Shown: positions 42,304 through 51,957, counted from the first letter of the stretch. The stretch: DNA of 64,000 nucleotides from Enterococcus sp. 9E7_DIV0242 (GCF_002140975.2 NZ_CP147247.1:434001-498000); one strand, 5' to 3'. Notes: generated by a model from the letters alone, not told the origin. Numbers and translations are program-made.

Positions 42304-43617
42304 TTATTCTACGAACTCAAATTCAAAACCGCCGATACGAACAATGTCGCCATCCTTGGCTCCACGAGCGCGAAGTGCTTCATCTACACCCATACCACGT
42401 AGCTGTCTTGCAAAACGCATCACCGTTTCATCATGTTCAAAGTTAGTCATCTGGAATAATCGTTCCAGACTTTCCCCTGTTAGAACCCAGGCGGCATCTG
42501 AATCACGATCGATCGTGAACTCAGGACCTTCTGGATTAAAGCCATAACGAACAATTTCTTCTTCCACTTCATCTGCGTACAGAGGAAACTCAGAAGTAAC
42601 ATCCAGTAAATCGGCTGTTGCATTTAACAGTGGCTCCAATCCCTTTTTGGTAATCCCAGATATCGGAAAAACTGGAATCGGGTCAGCAAACTCATCTTCT
42701 TGTTCCTTCGCAATTTCTTTTCTGAACTTCTTCAAATTCTCTTCAGCCTCAGGCATGTCCATCTTGTTTGCAACAATAATTTGTGGTCTTTCCAACAAGC
42801 GAAGATTGTGTGAGGCAAGCTCCTTATTGATCGCCAGGTAATCCTCATACGGATTTCTGCCTTCCATACCGCTCATATCAATAACATGAAGAATAACTCT
42901 CGTTCTTTCAATATGACGTAAAAACTGCGTTCCAAGCCCGACACCTTGCGAAGCCCCTTCGATCAGTCCAGGTAGATCAGCCGCTGCAAAGCTGCGACCA
43001 TCACTTGTTGTGACCATTCCGAGGTTTGGCACCAATGTCGTAAAATGATACGCACCAATTTTCGGTCTTGCTGCAGAAATAACAGAAAGAAGTGTTGATT
43101 TTCCTACAGAAGGAAAACCGACCAATCCCACATCAGCAAGTACTTTCAATTCAAGCTCGATTTTTCTTTCTTGTCCAGGTTCACCATTCTCGGCAATTTC
43201 CGGTGCAGGATTTTTAGCAGAAGCAAAACGAGTGTTTCCGCGTCCGCCACGTCCGCCTTTAGCCACCAATAACTGTTGCCCATTATCGACTAAATCTCCA
43301 ATCAAAGCACCTGTTTCTGCATCGCGAACGGTCGTTCCAGGTGGCACTTTCACGATCAAATCATCTGAACCTCTTCCGTGCATACCTTTACTCATACCGT
43401 TTTCCCCTGGTATTGCTTTGAAATGACGATTAAAGCGGAAATCCATCAATGTTCGAAGTCCTTCTTCAACCATCAAAATGACATCACCACCGTTACCACC
43501 ATCACCACCTGCCGGTCCTCCGTCAGGTACATATTTTTCTCTTCTAAATGCAACCATTCCGTCGCCGCCTTTTCCGGCCTTGACATCAATGGTTACCTGA
43601 TCTAAAAACATGGACAT
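42304..43617 (-). CDS. obgE: GTPase ObgE/CgtA
   Basis: Essential GTPase linking 50S ribosome assembly with stress responses. The 437-aa protein has a Gly-rich OBG domain (about residues 1-158, for example [12 protein letters not shown]), a G domain with [20 protein letters not shown] and NKMD, and a C-terminal OCT domain. AGGAGG lies eight bases before the ATG. An extended -10 (TGCTATAAT on the minus strand) lies about 185 bases upstream. Confidence 0.97.
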   Translation of the reverse strand: MSMFLDQVTIDVKAGKGGDGMVAFRREKYVPDGGPAGGDGGNGGDVILMVEEGLRTLMDFRFNRHFKAIPGENGMSKGMHGRGSDDLIVKVPPGTTVRDAETGALIGDLVDNGQQLLVAKGGRGGRGNTRFASAKNPAPEIAENGEPGQERKIELELKVLADVGLVGFPSVGKSTLLSVISAARPKIGAYHFTTLVPNLGMVTTSDGRSFAAADLPGLIEGASQGVGLGTQFLRHIERTRVILHVIDMSGMEGRNPYEDYLAINKELASHNLRLLERPQIIVANKMDMPEAEENLKKFRKEIAKEQEDEFADPIPVFPISGITKKGLEPLLNATADLLDVTSEFPLYADEVEEEIVRYGFNPEGPEFTIDRDSDAAWVLTGESLERLFQMTNFEHDETVMRFARQLRGMGVDEALRARGAKDGDIVRIGGFEFEFVE

Positions 43618-44293
43618 ATTGTCGTCCTCCTACTCAATAAATAATCTATGAACTGTCCTATCGCTGTCATATTAGGGAGTCATTTGCTCGAAATAACACA
43701 TAGATACTTACACTATCATTATTTGATAGAACTTGCAAGAAGCACTTTCCTATTACCTACATATGTTTAAACGCTGTCTATCGTTCAAAAATCTAGTGTA
43801 ATTATAGCATAAATCCAGCCTGATAAAAAACAACTTTGCTATTGATTTTATGTGAATAAATGGAAATTCCAATTAATGAAAACGTTCCCGATGGATACGA
43901 AGAGCACTTTCTCTATCTGCTCATTGCCAAAATTGCCACCATTTTCCTTTGTATAGCTGATAGCAGCAGAATGTAGTATGAAAAGAAGGCCTTGCCCTCA
44001 CAAGCGGGTATCTATTTTCTCCATTGATTTTTACTTTTGATCAAAAGCTTAGTATCAAACCTGTTTTATCTGATGATAAATAGTTCCTAAAAGTAAAAAT
44101 AGTCCTATTCTTGCTTAAACATCTAATTTTTTTACAAGAAGAAGCCTTTGATTGTGTAATTTAACTTCCAAATTTTCACTTATAATTAGGTCATAAAGGA
44201 CTTATAATGGTATGAAAGGAATGTATCCGCTTTCTGTCGAAAGTCATTTTTTATTCCCTGAGTACCGAATACTATTCAGATAGAGGTGTGTTT
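43618..44293. other. Intergenic region between divergent obgE and the transporter gene
   Basis: 676 bases with no coding frame I can support. It holds the obgE extended -10 (TATAAT on the minus strand, 43801-43806), a CRE-like match TGAAAACGTTCCC at 43877-43889, and two copies of ACTTATAAT 22 bases apart (44178-44186 and 44200-44208), either of which could be the transporter -10. The middle portion shows nothing clear. Confidence 0.5.
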
Positions 44294-45301
44294 ATGGAAG
44301 ACGGAGTCAAACGCGAATCAAGTTCACTCATTTCAAAGAAACAAAAATTGGATGCCAGCTTTACTAGGCAGGGAATCACAAGTGGTATTCTTTCGGCAGT
44401 CACATTCGGACTGTACAGTACCATCTCAGCATATGCAATGACGCTTGACCCCTTGGTCGGAGTTGTCAGCGTGTTTGCAGCACCATTTGTTGCCTCGGCT
44501 ATCAATGATACGATTGCTGCCATTTGGTTACTGATATTCAATATTGCCAAGGGACGATTAAAAGAAATCGGTCGAAGTCTGGCAATTATTCCAGGATTAA
44601 TGGTTATTTTGGGCGCCTTGTTTGGCGGACCGATTGCCAATGGTGCTTACTTAGTTGGAATTGCCTCAGCTGGAGCAGCAGCAATCCCTATTTCGGCTCT
44701 CTTCCCTATGTTTGGTGCAATTTTTGCCAGAATTTTTCTTAAGCAGCAAATTTCTAAACGTGTTGGTATCGGTATGGCCATCTGTATTGCCGGAGCAATT
44801 CTAATTTCGATGGACGGTGGCGGTTCTGTTGGCACGGATTTCACCTTCGGAATCATTTGCGCATTCATTGCAGCAATTGGTTGGGGGATGGAAGGCGTAT
44901 TCTCAGCTTTTGGCATGTCAATGATTGATTCAAATATTGCGATCAATATTCGTCAAGCTGTATCAGGAATTGTTTTTATTGTAGTTGTTTTGCCAATGTT
45001 CAATGCCTTCGACTTGTTCCTTGATGTATTAGCAGCCCCATCGTTAATGCTGATTATTGCGGCAGGTGCCTTATTTGCAGCTTCCTCCTTCCTTGCTTGG
45101 TATGTAGCAAATAGCAAGGTTGGTGTAGCCACTGGGATGTCTTTAAACAGTACGTATGTCTTATGGGGCGTTATCTTTTCCGCAGTTTTCCTAAAGACAA
45201 GCTTAAGTCCAATGATGATTTTGGGCGCTGTAATCATTACTGCAGGTGCCATCATTGTATCTGTTAATCCATTAGACTTTATCAAGAAAAAGGAGGGGTA
45301 A
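44294..45301 (+). CDS. EamA/DMT-superfamily transporter
   Basis: 335-aa membrane protein with ten hydrophobic helices arranged as two EamA-type halves (for example ISALFPMFGAIFARIFLKQQISKRVGIGM and SLNSTYVLWGVIFSAVFLKTSLSP). GAGGTG lies six bases before the ATG. Located beside the choline microcompartment locus, which has no other transporter gene in the window, so import of choline or export of an amine product is plausible, but the substrate is inference. Forms an operon with the next small gene. Confidence 0.85.
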   Translation: MEDGVKRESSSLISKKQKLDASFTRQGITSGILSAVTFGLYSTISAYAMTLDPLVGVVSVFAAPFVASAINDTIAAIWLLIFNIAKGRLKEIGRSLAIIPGLMVILGALFGGPIANGAYLVGIASAGAAAIPISALFPMFGAIFARIFLKQQISKRVGIGMAICIAGAILISMDGGGSVGTDFTFGIICAFIAAIGWGMEGVFSAFGMSMIDSNIAINIRQAVSGIVFIVVVLPMFNAFDLFLDVLAAPSLMLIIAAGALFAASSFLAWYVANSKVGVATGMSLNSTYVLWGVIFSAVFLKTSLSPMMILGAVIITAGAIIVSVNPLDFIKKKEG

Positions 45302-45305
45302 AACG

Positions 45306-45596
45306 ATGCTATTACCTATTCGTTCACGTGTTTTGCATTATATTGCCGTGACTGGTGTCTCCACTGTAGATTCAGTTATGGAAGGACTAAAAGAAGAATA
45401 TGGCACAGAAAGACAGTTCACTCAACCAAATTTCGTTGAGCATATGCTTTCTCTGAAAGAGAATGGCCTAATCGATGAGTTATCTTATGATTTAGATCAA
45501 AATAACAATTTACAAATCGAGTATGATATCAATGAAGAAGGCATCAATACAATCAATAAGTATTTGCCAAAAAAATGGCGGTTAGATCCAAAATAG
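45306..45596 (+). CDS. Small hypothetical protein, partner of the EamA transporter
   Basis: 96-aa soluble protein with AAGGAGG before the ATG, four bases after the transporter stop. The layout (SRVLHYIAVTGVSTVDSVMEG, FVEHMLSLKENGLIDELSY, then a short beta-like stretch) resembles a winged-helix fold without clear DNA-contact residues. I do not recognise a named family. Tight coupling suggests it regulates or assists the transporter. Confidence 0.7.
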   Translation: MLLPIRSRVLHYIAVTGVSTVDSVMEGLKEEYGTERQFTQPNFVEHMLSLKENGLIDELSYDLDQNNNLQIEYDINEEGINTINKYLPKKWRLDPK

Positions 45597-45601
45597 GCGG
45601 A

Positions 45602-45652
45602 AAAACAGGACGGGAGCACCTCTCCTTCGAGTAGATGTTCTCGTCCTGCTAC
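45602..45652. terminator. Hairpin between convergent genes
   Basis: CAGGACG and CGTCCTG anchor a long imperfect stem containing GGAGCA and TGTTCTC, between the plus-strand small gene and the minus-strand response regulator. T-runs are weak. Confidence 0.55.
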
Positions 45653-45656
45653 CTCT

Positions 45657-46421
45657 TCAGCTGCCAGCACCAATATGAGCATTCTTTCGATATTTGTTCG
45701 GCGTGGTACTCATTTGCCGATAAAAGACACGATTGAAGTAAGATGGGTCGTTGAACCCACACTCACTAGAAATACGGTATGACGGGTAATCGGATGTTTC
45801 TAACATTTTACAGGCGTAATCGATGCGCAAATTGTTTACATAATCTGTATATGAAAGACCGACCTCTCGTTTAAATACTCTACTGAAATATTGGGGATTC
45901 ATGTATACATGAGCTGATACCTTTTGTAAAGTAATCTTTTCCTTATAATTCTCCTGAATAAAATGAAGAGCTTCTTTTATGAATCCCTGGATTTCAGTTA
46001 GTGCAACTACTTCTCTTTCACAATCAGTAGCTGTACTTTTCTTGCTATCAGAAGCCTCCTCCATCAATTGGTGAAGTATGGCAGTTATTTCCCTGGGCTT
46101 TACAGGCTTTAACATATATTTTGACACATTCAAATCTATCGCTTTTTGAGCATAAGAAAAATCTGAAAAAGCTGATAAAATCACAGCTTTTGCGTCTGGT
46201 AGAAATGTACGTATCTCCTCTAATACACTCAATCCATCTTTTTCCGGAATTAAGATATCAAGGAAAAGTATTTCCGGACAATGCTGTCTCGCTAACGCGA
46301 TCGCTTCCCCTCCGGTTGAACAAGATAATACAACATAATTCGCATTGACTTCTTCCATTACGATTGCTTTGAGAAAGTCCCTCTCCAACATCTCGTCTTC
46401 AACAATTAAGATCGCTCCCAT
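45657..46421 (-). CDS. AraC-type response regulator (microcompartment regulator)
   Basis: 254-aa protein with an N-terminal receiver (ILIVEDEMLERDFLK; Asp in ILFLDILIPEKDG; Lys in YMLKPVKP) and a C-terminal AraC/XylS DNA-binding domain with two helix-turn-helices (ITLQKVSAHVYMNPQYFSRV; ISSECGFNDPSYFNRVF). Encoded 15 bases after its kinase and just past the microcompartment operon terminator, so it is the likely activator of the cut operon. Such regulators usually bind direct repeats about two helical turns apart. Confidence 0.9.
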   Translation of the reverse strand: MGAILIVEDEMLERDFLKAIVMEEVNANYVVLSCSTGGEAIALARQHCPEILFLDILIPEKDGLSVLEEIRTFLPDAKAVILSAFSDFSYAQKAIDLNVSKYMLKPVKPREITAILHQLMEEASDSKKSTATDCEREVVALTEIQGFIKEALHFIQENYKEKITLQKVSAHVYMNPQYFSRVFKREVGLSYTDYVNNLRIDYACKMLETSDYPSYRISSECGFNDPSYFNRVFYRQMSTTPNKYRKNAHIGAGS

Positions 46422-46436
46422 TTATCTCTTCACTCC

Positions 46437-47621
46437 TTAATTATTTTTCGGTATTTTGATTGCAACAATACAGCCGCCATAGTTCGATTTTCGTACATCT
46501 AATCCATAGGAAGCCCCAAAGTGCTGTTTCAATCGATTATCAGTACTTCTAAAACCAAGGCTCATCTTATCTTCCTTACGTTCTCTAATTGATTGCAACA
46601 CGTCCACCGGAAAACCATTGCCATCATCTTCCACGTTGATTAGGATATCTTCACCAATAACCTCTGCATAGATTCGAATTGTGCCACCGTCTCTTTTGGG
46701 CGTAATTCCATGAATCAGTGCGTTCTCAACAACAGGCTGCAAGGTCATATTCAATATTCGTTCAAATCGTAATTCATCAGGAATAGTTATTTCATATTTC
46801 AAGCGATCCTTGAATCTTACTTGTTGGATATACAAATATTTTTCAATATAATCAATCTCAGCTTCAATCGTATGCAGCTGATTTTCCTGCTTTAATGTGT
46901 ACCTTAAAAGATCCGATAAGCAATAGATCAGCTCCTCAGTTGTATGAGAATGTTCAAAATAAGCAGTTCGAGCAATTGAATTCAATGTATTGAACAAAAA
47001 ATGAGGATTAATGACCAAAGAATTATTCTTTGTTTCCAAATCGACAATTTTCCTCTCCAGTAGCTCCTTCTCAATCGATAACCGTTCTATATCTGGATTT
47101 TCATTCAATACCTTTTCTTTAACATCTAAAGCAATACTATTGGCAACATGGCCGCAAATTTGCTCATATATCCGAATTTCCTTTTCATCAACTGTTGCTA
47201 AAGCAGCTAAGGCTTTGGCAATCATTTCTGAAGAAACCCCAGTTTCCTTATTCAACTTAGATACATCAAACAAATATTTTTTATATTCCGTTTCAGTGGA
47301 AAAAGCCTGTATACCAATAATATAGCCGAGAATCTCCTTTTCTATAACTACTGGCATATAGACATTTTCTAATCCATATTCACATACATATCGATGCCCT
47401 TTTTCGTTTTTCAGGCATTTCAAACAATGGTCACAAACTCTATTGGGAGATTTATGACAAACAATTTTGCAAAAATCAGGGATTGGATTGAATTCCATTA
47501 AAATTTGACCTTGTGTATCAATAAGGATCAGAGAAATACTGGAAATAGGAACAACACTGCTGTAACGACTGAATAATCGATTATCAACCAGCTTTTGCAG
47601 TGGATTTTCTTTCATAGTCAT
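46437..47621 (-). CDS. PocR-domain sensor histidine kinase
   Basis: 394-aa cytoplasmic sensor kinase. Residues ~10-165 form a PocR ligand-binding domain with a cysteine cluster (CKIVCHKSP, CDHCLKC, YVCEYGL). A helical linker follows, then the LytS-type kinase core with the phosphoacceptor His in INPHFLFNTLNSIA and an ATPase domain (VVENALIHGI; DDGNGFP). No transmembrane helix is seen. The frame is open 51 codons further, but only the ATG at 47621 has a good AAGGTGG site. It probably senses choline or a pathway metabolite. Confidence 0.87.
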   Translation of the reverse strand: MTMKENPLQKLVDNRLFSRYSSVVPISSISLILIDTQGQILMEFNPIPDFCKIVCHKSPNRVCDHCLKCLKNEKGHRYVCEYGLENVYMPVVIEKEILGYIIGIQAFSTETEYKKYLFDVSKLNKETGVSSEMIAKALAALATVDEKEIRIYEQICGHVANSIALDVKEKVLNENPDIERLSIEKELLERKIVDLETKNNSLVINPHFLFNTLNSIARTAYFEHSHTTEELIYCLSDLLRYTLKQENQLHTIEAEIDYIEKYLYIQQVRFKDRLKYEITIPDELRFERILNMTLQPVVENALIHGITPKRDGGTIRIYAEVIGEDILINVEDDGNGFPVDVLQSIRERKEDKMSLGFRSTDNRLKQHFGASYGLDVRKSNYGGCIVAIKIPKNN

Positions 47622-47933
47622 AGGTGGCACCACCTTAAGTAATTCTTGATTAGTTATAAAGTAATATACTAAAATTTCGGTATTTTCCATTAAAAAAATT
47701 TGAAAGCAGGACTTCCTTGCTGCTTCGGAAAAAACACTCAGAAAACATCGATTTGTAAACGTTTGCGCATACATATAACATACTATATAATTATTTGAAT
47801 TTCAAACGCATTTCTATTAATAATTACTAATAATAAATAACGAGAAATCATGTGTTTTCCAAGTAGCTTAAAAGGCTGGAATATTGTTTGTTCCAGCCTT
47901 TTGAGTTTTTCAAATTCTTCTTATTCTATTTGA
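47622..47933. other. Region between the kinase gene and the cut operon end
   Basis: 312 bases containing the kinase gene leader and the operon terminator at 47870-47902. A TTGAAA-N17-TATGTT pair on the minus strand near 47785-47815 could be the kinase promoter, but it is weak. Confidence 0.45.
47870..47902 (-). terminator. Terminator of the microcompartment operon
   Basis: AAAAGGCTGGAA (47870-47881) and TTCCAGCCTTTT (47891-47902) form a 12-bp perfect stem ending in T-runs, 32 bases after the last shell gene. Confidence 0.88.
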
Positions 47934-48215
47934 TTATCCTTTAGGCGTTGGTAAAATATTTTCTACTTCGCCATGTGGACGAGGAATAACGTGAACAGAT
48001 ACAAGTTCACCGATTCTTTGAGCAGCTGCAGCTCCAGCATCTGTTGCTGCTTTCACAGCACCTACATCACCACGAACCATAACCGTTACAAGTCCTCCAC
48101 CTACAAATTCTTTACCAATTAATACAACGTTTGCTGCCTTAACCATTGCATCTGCTGCCTCGATTGATCCTACTAATCCTTTTGTTTCGATAAGTCCTAA
48201 TGCTTCTGATTTCAT
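47934..48215 (-). CDS. BMC-H shell protein (PduA/PduJ/EutM-like)
   Basis: 93-aa single-domain microcompartment shell protein expected to form hexamers in the shell facets. Typical sequence: [20 protein letters not shown], then the pore loop [13 protein letters not shown] and [17 protein letters not shown]. The Gly-rich pore suggests a small polar pore. Overlaps the pduL stop by 4 bases and has AGGAGG seven bases upstream; last gene of the operon. Confidence 0.94.
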   Translation of the reverse strand: MKSEALGLIETKGLVGSIEAADAMVKAANVVLIGKEFVGGGLVTVMVRGDVGAVKAATDAGAAAAQRIGELVSVHVIPRPHGEVENILPTPKG

Positions 48216-48877
48216 AATAGTTCCTCCTGATTGTTTTTAATAATATATACTTTGGATTTAGAATTTAATCCCATAGCATTCGCTTCTTCAACGTCTAGAT
48301 GGCACTCTAGACGAAACTCTTTGCTGACTCGAATCACTACGTTGTCAAAAACACCGCCACGTTCACCGTTCAGCTTAATCATGACACGTTCTCCATCAGT
48401 CACCTTATAAAATTGTGCATCTTGTGGTGACATGTGGATGTGCCGTTGGGCGACAATAACGCCCTCTTCTATTTCTACACTACCGGCTGCTCCAACGATC
48501 GTAATTCCCGGAGTACCGCTGATATCGCCTGATTGCCTAACTGGCGCCTTCACGCCAAGCTTGAAACAATCACCAGTCATTACCTCTACCTGTGAGGCAG
48601 GACGAGCTGGGCCTAGAACACGAACTTTCTCAATAACTCCTCTAGGTCCGCAAATCACCACAGTTTCTTTACAAGCATACTGACCAGGCTGTGATAGCTC
48701 CTTCAGCTCAGTCAATTGATACCCCTGGCCAAATAATTGATCGATATCCTTCTGTGATAAGTGAATATGTCGATTGGATATACCTAAGGGAATACCCTTG
48801 TCTTTTGAAGCTGTTTCTACCTGTAATATATCAATAAATAGCTGCAAGAGATCTTTTTGATTTTTCACCTTGATCAC
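48212..48877 (-). CDS. Phosphotransacylase PduL
   Basis: 221-aa enzyme of the PduL family, converting acetyl-CoA and phosphate to acetyl phosphate and recycling CoA inside the compartment. Zinc-site motifs are [16 protein letters not shown] and HLDVEEANA. The N-terminal ~20 residues ([14 protein letters not shown]) form an amphipathic helix that looks like an encapsulation peptide. GTG start; overlaps the preceding aldehyde dehydrogenase gene and the following shell gene by 4 bases each, indicating tight translational coupling. Confidence 0.92.
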   Translation of the reverse strand: MIKVKNQKDLLQLFIDILQVETASKDKGIPLGISNRHIHLSQKDIDQLFGQGYQLTELKELSQPGQYACKETVVICGPRGVIEKVRVLGPARPASQVEVMTGDCFKLGVKAPVRQSGDISGTPGITIVGAAGSVEIEEGVIVAQRHIHMSPQDAQFYKVTDGERVMIKLNGERGGVFDNVVIRVSKEFRLECHLDVEEANAMGLNSKSKVYIIKNNQEELL

Positions 48878-50346
48878 TCACCACTTTCTTTGAAAAATGA
48901 AACAAGCTCTTTGATAAGAGATTCCATATCGGACCCTTGATTACCTGCCGTCTTTTGATTGGTTGAACAACTACTGGTAGCATAGGGATTCTCTGTCTCT
49001 TTGATCCCACAAGCAATCCGTTTAATATTGATCAAATGCTCCGGAGTAACATTGTCTGAAGTAGCACTGCCGCCCCAGGTACCACATCCCAGTGTGAATG
49101 CTGGTGCAATAGCTGTACTAGCTCCCACGCCCCCTTGTGTTGAACCTGTATTTACAAGGATTCGGAAAACAGGTTTTTCAGCAAATTTCATCAACAGTTC
49201 TTTATCTTGGGTATGGATAGCAAAGCTATGGCCTACACCCCCATTATTTAGAAGAGCAATACTGATCTCGCACGCTTCTTCCCAATTTTTGACTGTATAA
49301 AAACCTAGAACAGTTGTCAGTTTTTCATAAGATAGCGGATAGCCTTCTCCTACGCCAGTTTGTCTTCCCAATAATACTTTTGTTCCATCTGGAATAGATA
49401 TTCCTGCCGCTTCAGCAATTACTTGCGGCGAACGACCAACCAACCTTGCATTCATTGCATGTCCTTTAACAAACAGCTTTTGTGCTACTTTAGCAGTTTC
49501 TTCTTCTGTCATGAAATAGCCGCCTTGGCGTTGGAACTCTGAAATAATCTGTGATTCCATTGCTTCTTCTACAATGACAGTCTGTTCCGATGCGCAAATT
49601 GTTCCATTGTCAAATGTCTTACTAGCAATAATATCAGCAACAGCTTTTTTCACATCTGCCGTCTTTTCAATATAACTTGGTACATTTCCCGGACCAACAC
49701 CTAATGCGGGTTTTCCAACGCTGTAGGCTGCTTTTACCATTGCCGCTCCACCTGTTGCAATAATCAACGCAATTTCTTCACTGCGCATCAGTTCATTTGT
49801 CGCTTGCATTGATGGCTTGGATATACAGCTTACTATATTTTCCGGTGCTCCCGCTGCAACCGCAGCATCATTCATTAATTGAGCTGCTTTCAGTGTTGCT
49901 TTTAGTGCGGATGGGTGAGGAGAAATCACAATACCATTTCTTGATTTAAGCGAAATAATCGCCTTATAGATAACCGTTGATGTAGGATTCGTTGACGGAA
50001 TGATCCCCATCAGCAAGCCCATCGGCTCCGCAATTTCAATGATTTTACTTTCAGGATCATCCTTGATCACCCCAACAGTTTTCATATCTTTAATAAAGGT
50101 ATAAAGCTCTGTAGAAGCATGATGGTTTTTGAAAATCTTATCTTCCACTTTTCCAAAACCAGTTTCTTCTACTGCCATTTTTGCCAGAATTACCGCATTT
50201 TCTTCAGCTACTGAAACCATCTTTTTAATAATCTGGTCGATTTGTTCAGCGGTATAATGCGCAAGCTCTTGTTGTGCTTTCTTCCCTTTTCGAGCTAATG
50301 TTCTAGCCTCTTGAATCGATTCTAAATCGTAATCATAATTTTCCAA
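48874..50346 (-). CDS. CoA-acylating aldehyde dehydrogenase (catalytically intact)
   Basis: 490-aa EutE/PduP-type enzyme oxidising acetaldehyde to acetyl-CoA with NAD. Catalytic residues are present: Cys251 in FDNGTICASEQ and Asn120 in IPSTNPTSTV. Nucleotide-binding glycines are in IATGGAAMV and VGPGNVPS. The last ~15 residues (MESLIKELVSFFKES) after a flexible linker form an amphipathic helix fitting a C-terminal encapsulation peptide. Starts at TTG behind AAAGGAGG (10 bases). It aligns without gaps over the first 260 residues with the altered homologue at 59263-60738. Confidence 0.94.
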   Translation of the reverse strand: MENYDYDLESIQEARTLARKGKKAQQELAHYTAEQIDQIIKKMVSVAEENAVILAKMAVEETGFGKVEDKIFKNHHASTELYTFIKDMKTVGVIKDDPESKIIEIAEPMGLLMGIIPSTNPTSTVIYKAIISLKSRNGIVISPHPSALKATLKAAQLMNDAAVAAGAPENIVSCISKPSMQATNELMRSEEIALIIATGGAAMVKAAYSVGKPALGVGPGNVPSYIEKTADVKKAVADIIASKTFDNGTICASEQTVIVEEAMESQIISEFQRQGGYFMTEEETAKVAQKLFVKGHAMNARLVGRSPQVIAEAAGISIPDGTKVLLGRQTGVGEGYPLSYEKLTTVLGFYTVKNWEEACEISIALLNNGGVGHSFAIHTQDKELLMKFAEKPVFRILVNTGSTQGGVGASTAIAPAFTLGCGTWGGSATSDNVTPEHLINIKRIACGIKETENPYATSSCSTNQKTAGNQGSDMESLIKELVSFFKESGE

Positions 50347-50388
50347 GTGCCCAATTCCTCCTTTCTTGATGCTCCTTACTGATTTTTC

Positions 50389-50970
50389 TTACTGCTTTTT
50401 ATCTGTCTGTTCTTTGCGTACTTCTTTCAAACGCTTGATCAATGTCGCTCGATTCGCTTTTTGAATTGTCTTGGCAGGTAGTTTCAGTTCCGTTGTTTCT
50501 TCTGCCAGCTTTCTCAACTCGCTTATGGTAAGTTTTGATAACTGTTCATCAGAGTAATCATCAGAACCCGCAGCTACTGGCACTTCAGTTTCAATCGGTG
50601 CTACTATTTCAACAGCCGATAAGTCAGTCTCACTTTCTTCTGGATCTCTATCTTCCGTTACATCTTGGATAACCTCAGCAGACTCCTCTGTATGTTTATC
50701 GGCAAATAGAACATTGCCAATCTCCGTATGCGGTCGTGCAATGACATGTCTGGAAACCAAATGATCTTGCCCAAAAGCCAATACTGCTGCTTCTCCAGCA
50801 TCTACAGCGGCCTTTACAGCACCAACATCACCTGAAACGGTCACAGTGACCAATCCTCCACCGACAATTGTCTTTTCAATCAGCTCGACTTGCGAGGTCT
50901 TCAACATAACATCTGCAGACTCAATCGCTGGAATCAAACCTCTAGTTTCAATTAATCCAATTGCTTGCAC
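50389..50970 (-). CDS. BMC-H shell protein with Rho-N/SAP-like C-terminal tail
   Basis: 193-aa protein. Residues 1-90 are a BMC-H domain (MQAIGLIETRGLIPAIESAD; pore [30 protein letters not shown]). An acidic linker of about 45 residues follows. The last ~55 residues contain LSKLTISELRKLAEE and RATLIKRLKEVRKE, the helix-extended-helix pattern of Rho-N or SAP domains. GTG start chosen because AAGGAGG lies exactly 8 bases upstream; the frame is open 15 codons further. The tail could bind nucleic acid or enzyme cargo. Confidence 0.87.
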   Translation of the reverse strand: MQAIGLIETRGLIPAIESADVMLKTSQVELIEKTIVGGGLVTVTVSGDVGAVKAAVDAGEAAVLAFGQDHLVSRHVIARPHTEIGNVLFADKHTEESAEVIQDVTEDRDPEESETDLSAVEIVAPIETEVPVAAGSDDYSDEQLSKLTISELRKLAEETTELKLPAKTIQKANRATLIKRLKEVRKEQTDKKQ

Positions 50971-51066
50971 AAAGTGATCCTCCTTTCCTTCGATTTTGAT
51001 CTCTACTCTTTTCAATTATTAAAGCTGATAATCTTGATTTTCTTCTCCATTTTTTCTATCTATGAA

Positions 51067-51675
51067 TCAAGAACGGATATAAAAAATTTTGGTATGCTCT
51101 GTTGCTGAACGTTCCAACTGAGTTCCAATTGGAATGGATACAAGATCCCCTTCTTGAGCTTTGTAGGCTTTTCCGTTTATTCTTATAATAAGATTTCCTT
51201 CCAAAACAAGATTCAACTCTTCTGATTTGGTTTTGATAGAAAAGTCTGTTCCCTTGATTGTTAATAGGCCTGCTTCTACTGTTTCATTGTCATTCTTGAA
51301 TAGAACCTGCCCACATATCTGCTTATCATTTTCCTCAAGTGGTGTCATTTTGACCGTTTTTCCATGAATAATTTTCACTCCAGAGTCATCCTGCTCAAAT
51401 TCATAGGGTTCTTCCTTCAAGGAAGCCATTAGAGCATATAGAATATCTTTATTAGTCAAAAGTTGTAACATGTCATTCACTAGTTTATTTGAATCAAATG
51501 GTGTCATTGTTTTAGTGCTTATTGGGTCTGGTTCTTGCGTGATAAAACGTATGCCCTTTTCTTCGGCAAAATCGATAGCCGCAGGCGTGACAATTGTGTC
51601 ATGTGTCAACACACAGGTCTCTGCTTTTTCAACCAACAGCTGTTCTATATCAGCTATGGAAATAAGTTTTTTCAA
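51067..51675 (-). CDS. EutQ-like cupin protein
   Basis: 202-aa protein with an N-terminal segment shared with ethanolamine/GRM locus proteins (VLTHDTIVTPAAIDFAEEKGI) and a C-terminal cupin domain (LLTIKGTDFSIKTKSEELNLVLEG; KAYKAQEGDLVSIPIG) of the EutQ type. EutQ of Salmonella has acetate-kinase activity; whether this homologue does is unknown. TTG start behind AAGGATGTGAT. Lies between eutN and the extended shell gene. Confidence 0.82.
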   Translation of the reverse strand: MKKLISIADIEQLLVEKAETCVLTHDTIVTPAAIDFAEEKGIRFITQEPDPISTKTMTPFDSNKLVNDMLQLLTNKDILYALMASLKEEPYEFEQDDSGVKIIHGKTVKMTPLEENDKQICGQVLFKNDNETVEAGLLTIKGTDFSIKTKSEELNLVLEGNLIIRINGKAYKAQEGDLVSIPIGTQLERSATEHTKIFYIRS

Positions 51676-51695
51676 AAAATATCACATCCTTACAG

Positions 51696-51956
51696 TTAAA
51701 AGTGACAGTCCTCATCGATGATACCAATGACAGCGGCATCGATTGGCAGTGTATTTTCATCAAAAATTCTACCAGCAGAAGATCCTTGGCAAATAATGAC
51801 CCGATCGCCAATACCGGCACCAATCAAATCAACAACTATCAATCGTTTACCTTCACCATCTTTATCGATTACTTCAGCCAACATAAATTTTAATCCATTC
51901 AATGATTCGATTTTTCTTGTTGCCCAAACATTATCCACTAATTTTGCTGCCAACAT
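51696..51956 (-). CDS. EutN/CcmL-type shell vertex protein (BMC-P)
   Basis: 86-aa protein of the EutN/CcmL family, expected to form pentamers capping the shell vertices. NVWATRKIESLNGLKFMLAEV and DLIGAGIGDRVIICQGSSAGR are diagnostic. It starts one base after the GrpU-like gene. I use the internal ATG (MLAAKLVDNVW); a GTG three codons earlier is the alternative. It is the only BMC-P gene in the locus. Confidence 0.93.
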   Translation of the reverse strand: MLAAKLVDNVWATRKIESLNGLKFMLAEVIDKDGEGKRLIVVDLIGAGIGDRVIICQGSSAGRIFDENTLPIDAAVIGIIDEDCHF

Positions 51957-51957
51957 T

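Noticed and set aside
43877..43889. CRE-like TGAAAACGTTCCC in the obgE/transporter interval
   Set aside because: The match is fair but lies over 400 bases from the transporter start and away from any promoter I can see, so I do not assign it a role.
47622..47774. 51-codon N-terminal extension of the PocR kinase
   Set aside because: The extension has no ribosome binding site, and its sequence does not look like part of a PocR domain; the ATG at 47621 has AAGGTGG at 8 bases.
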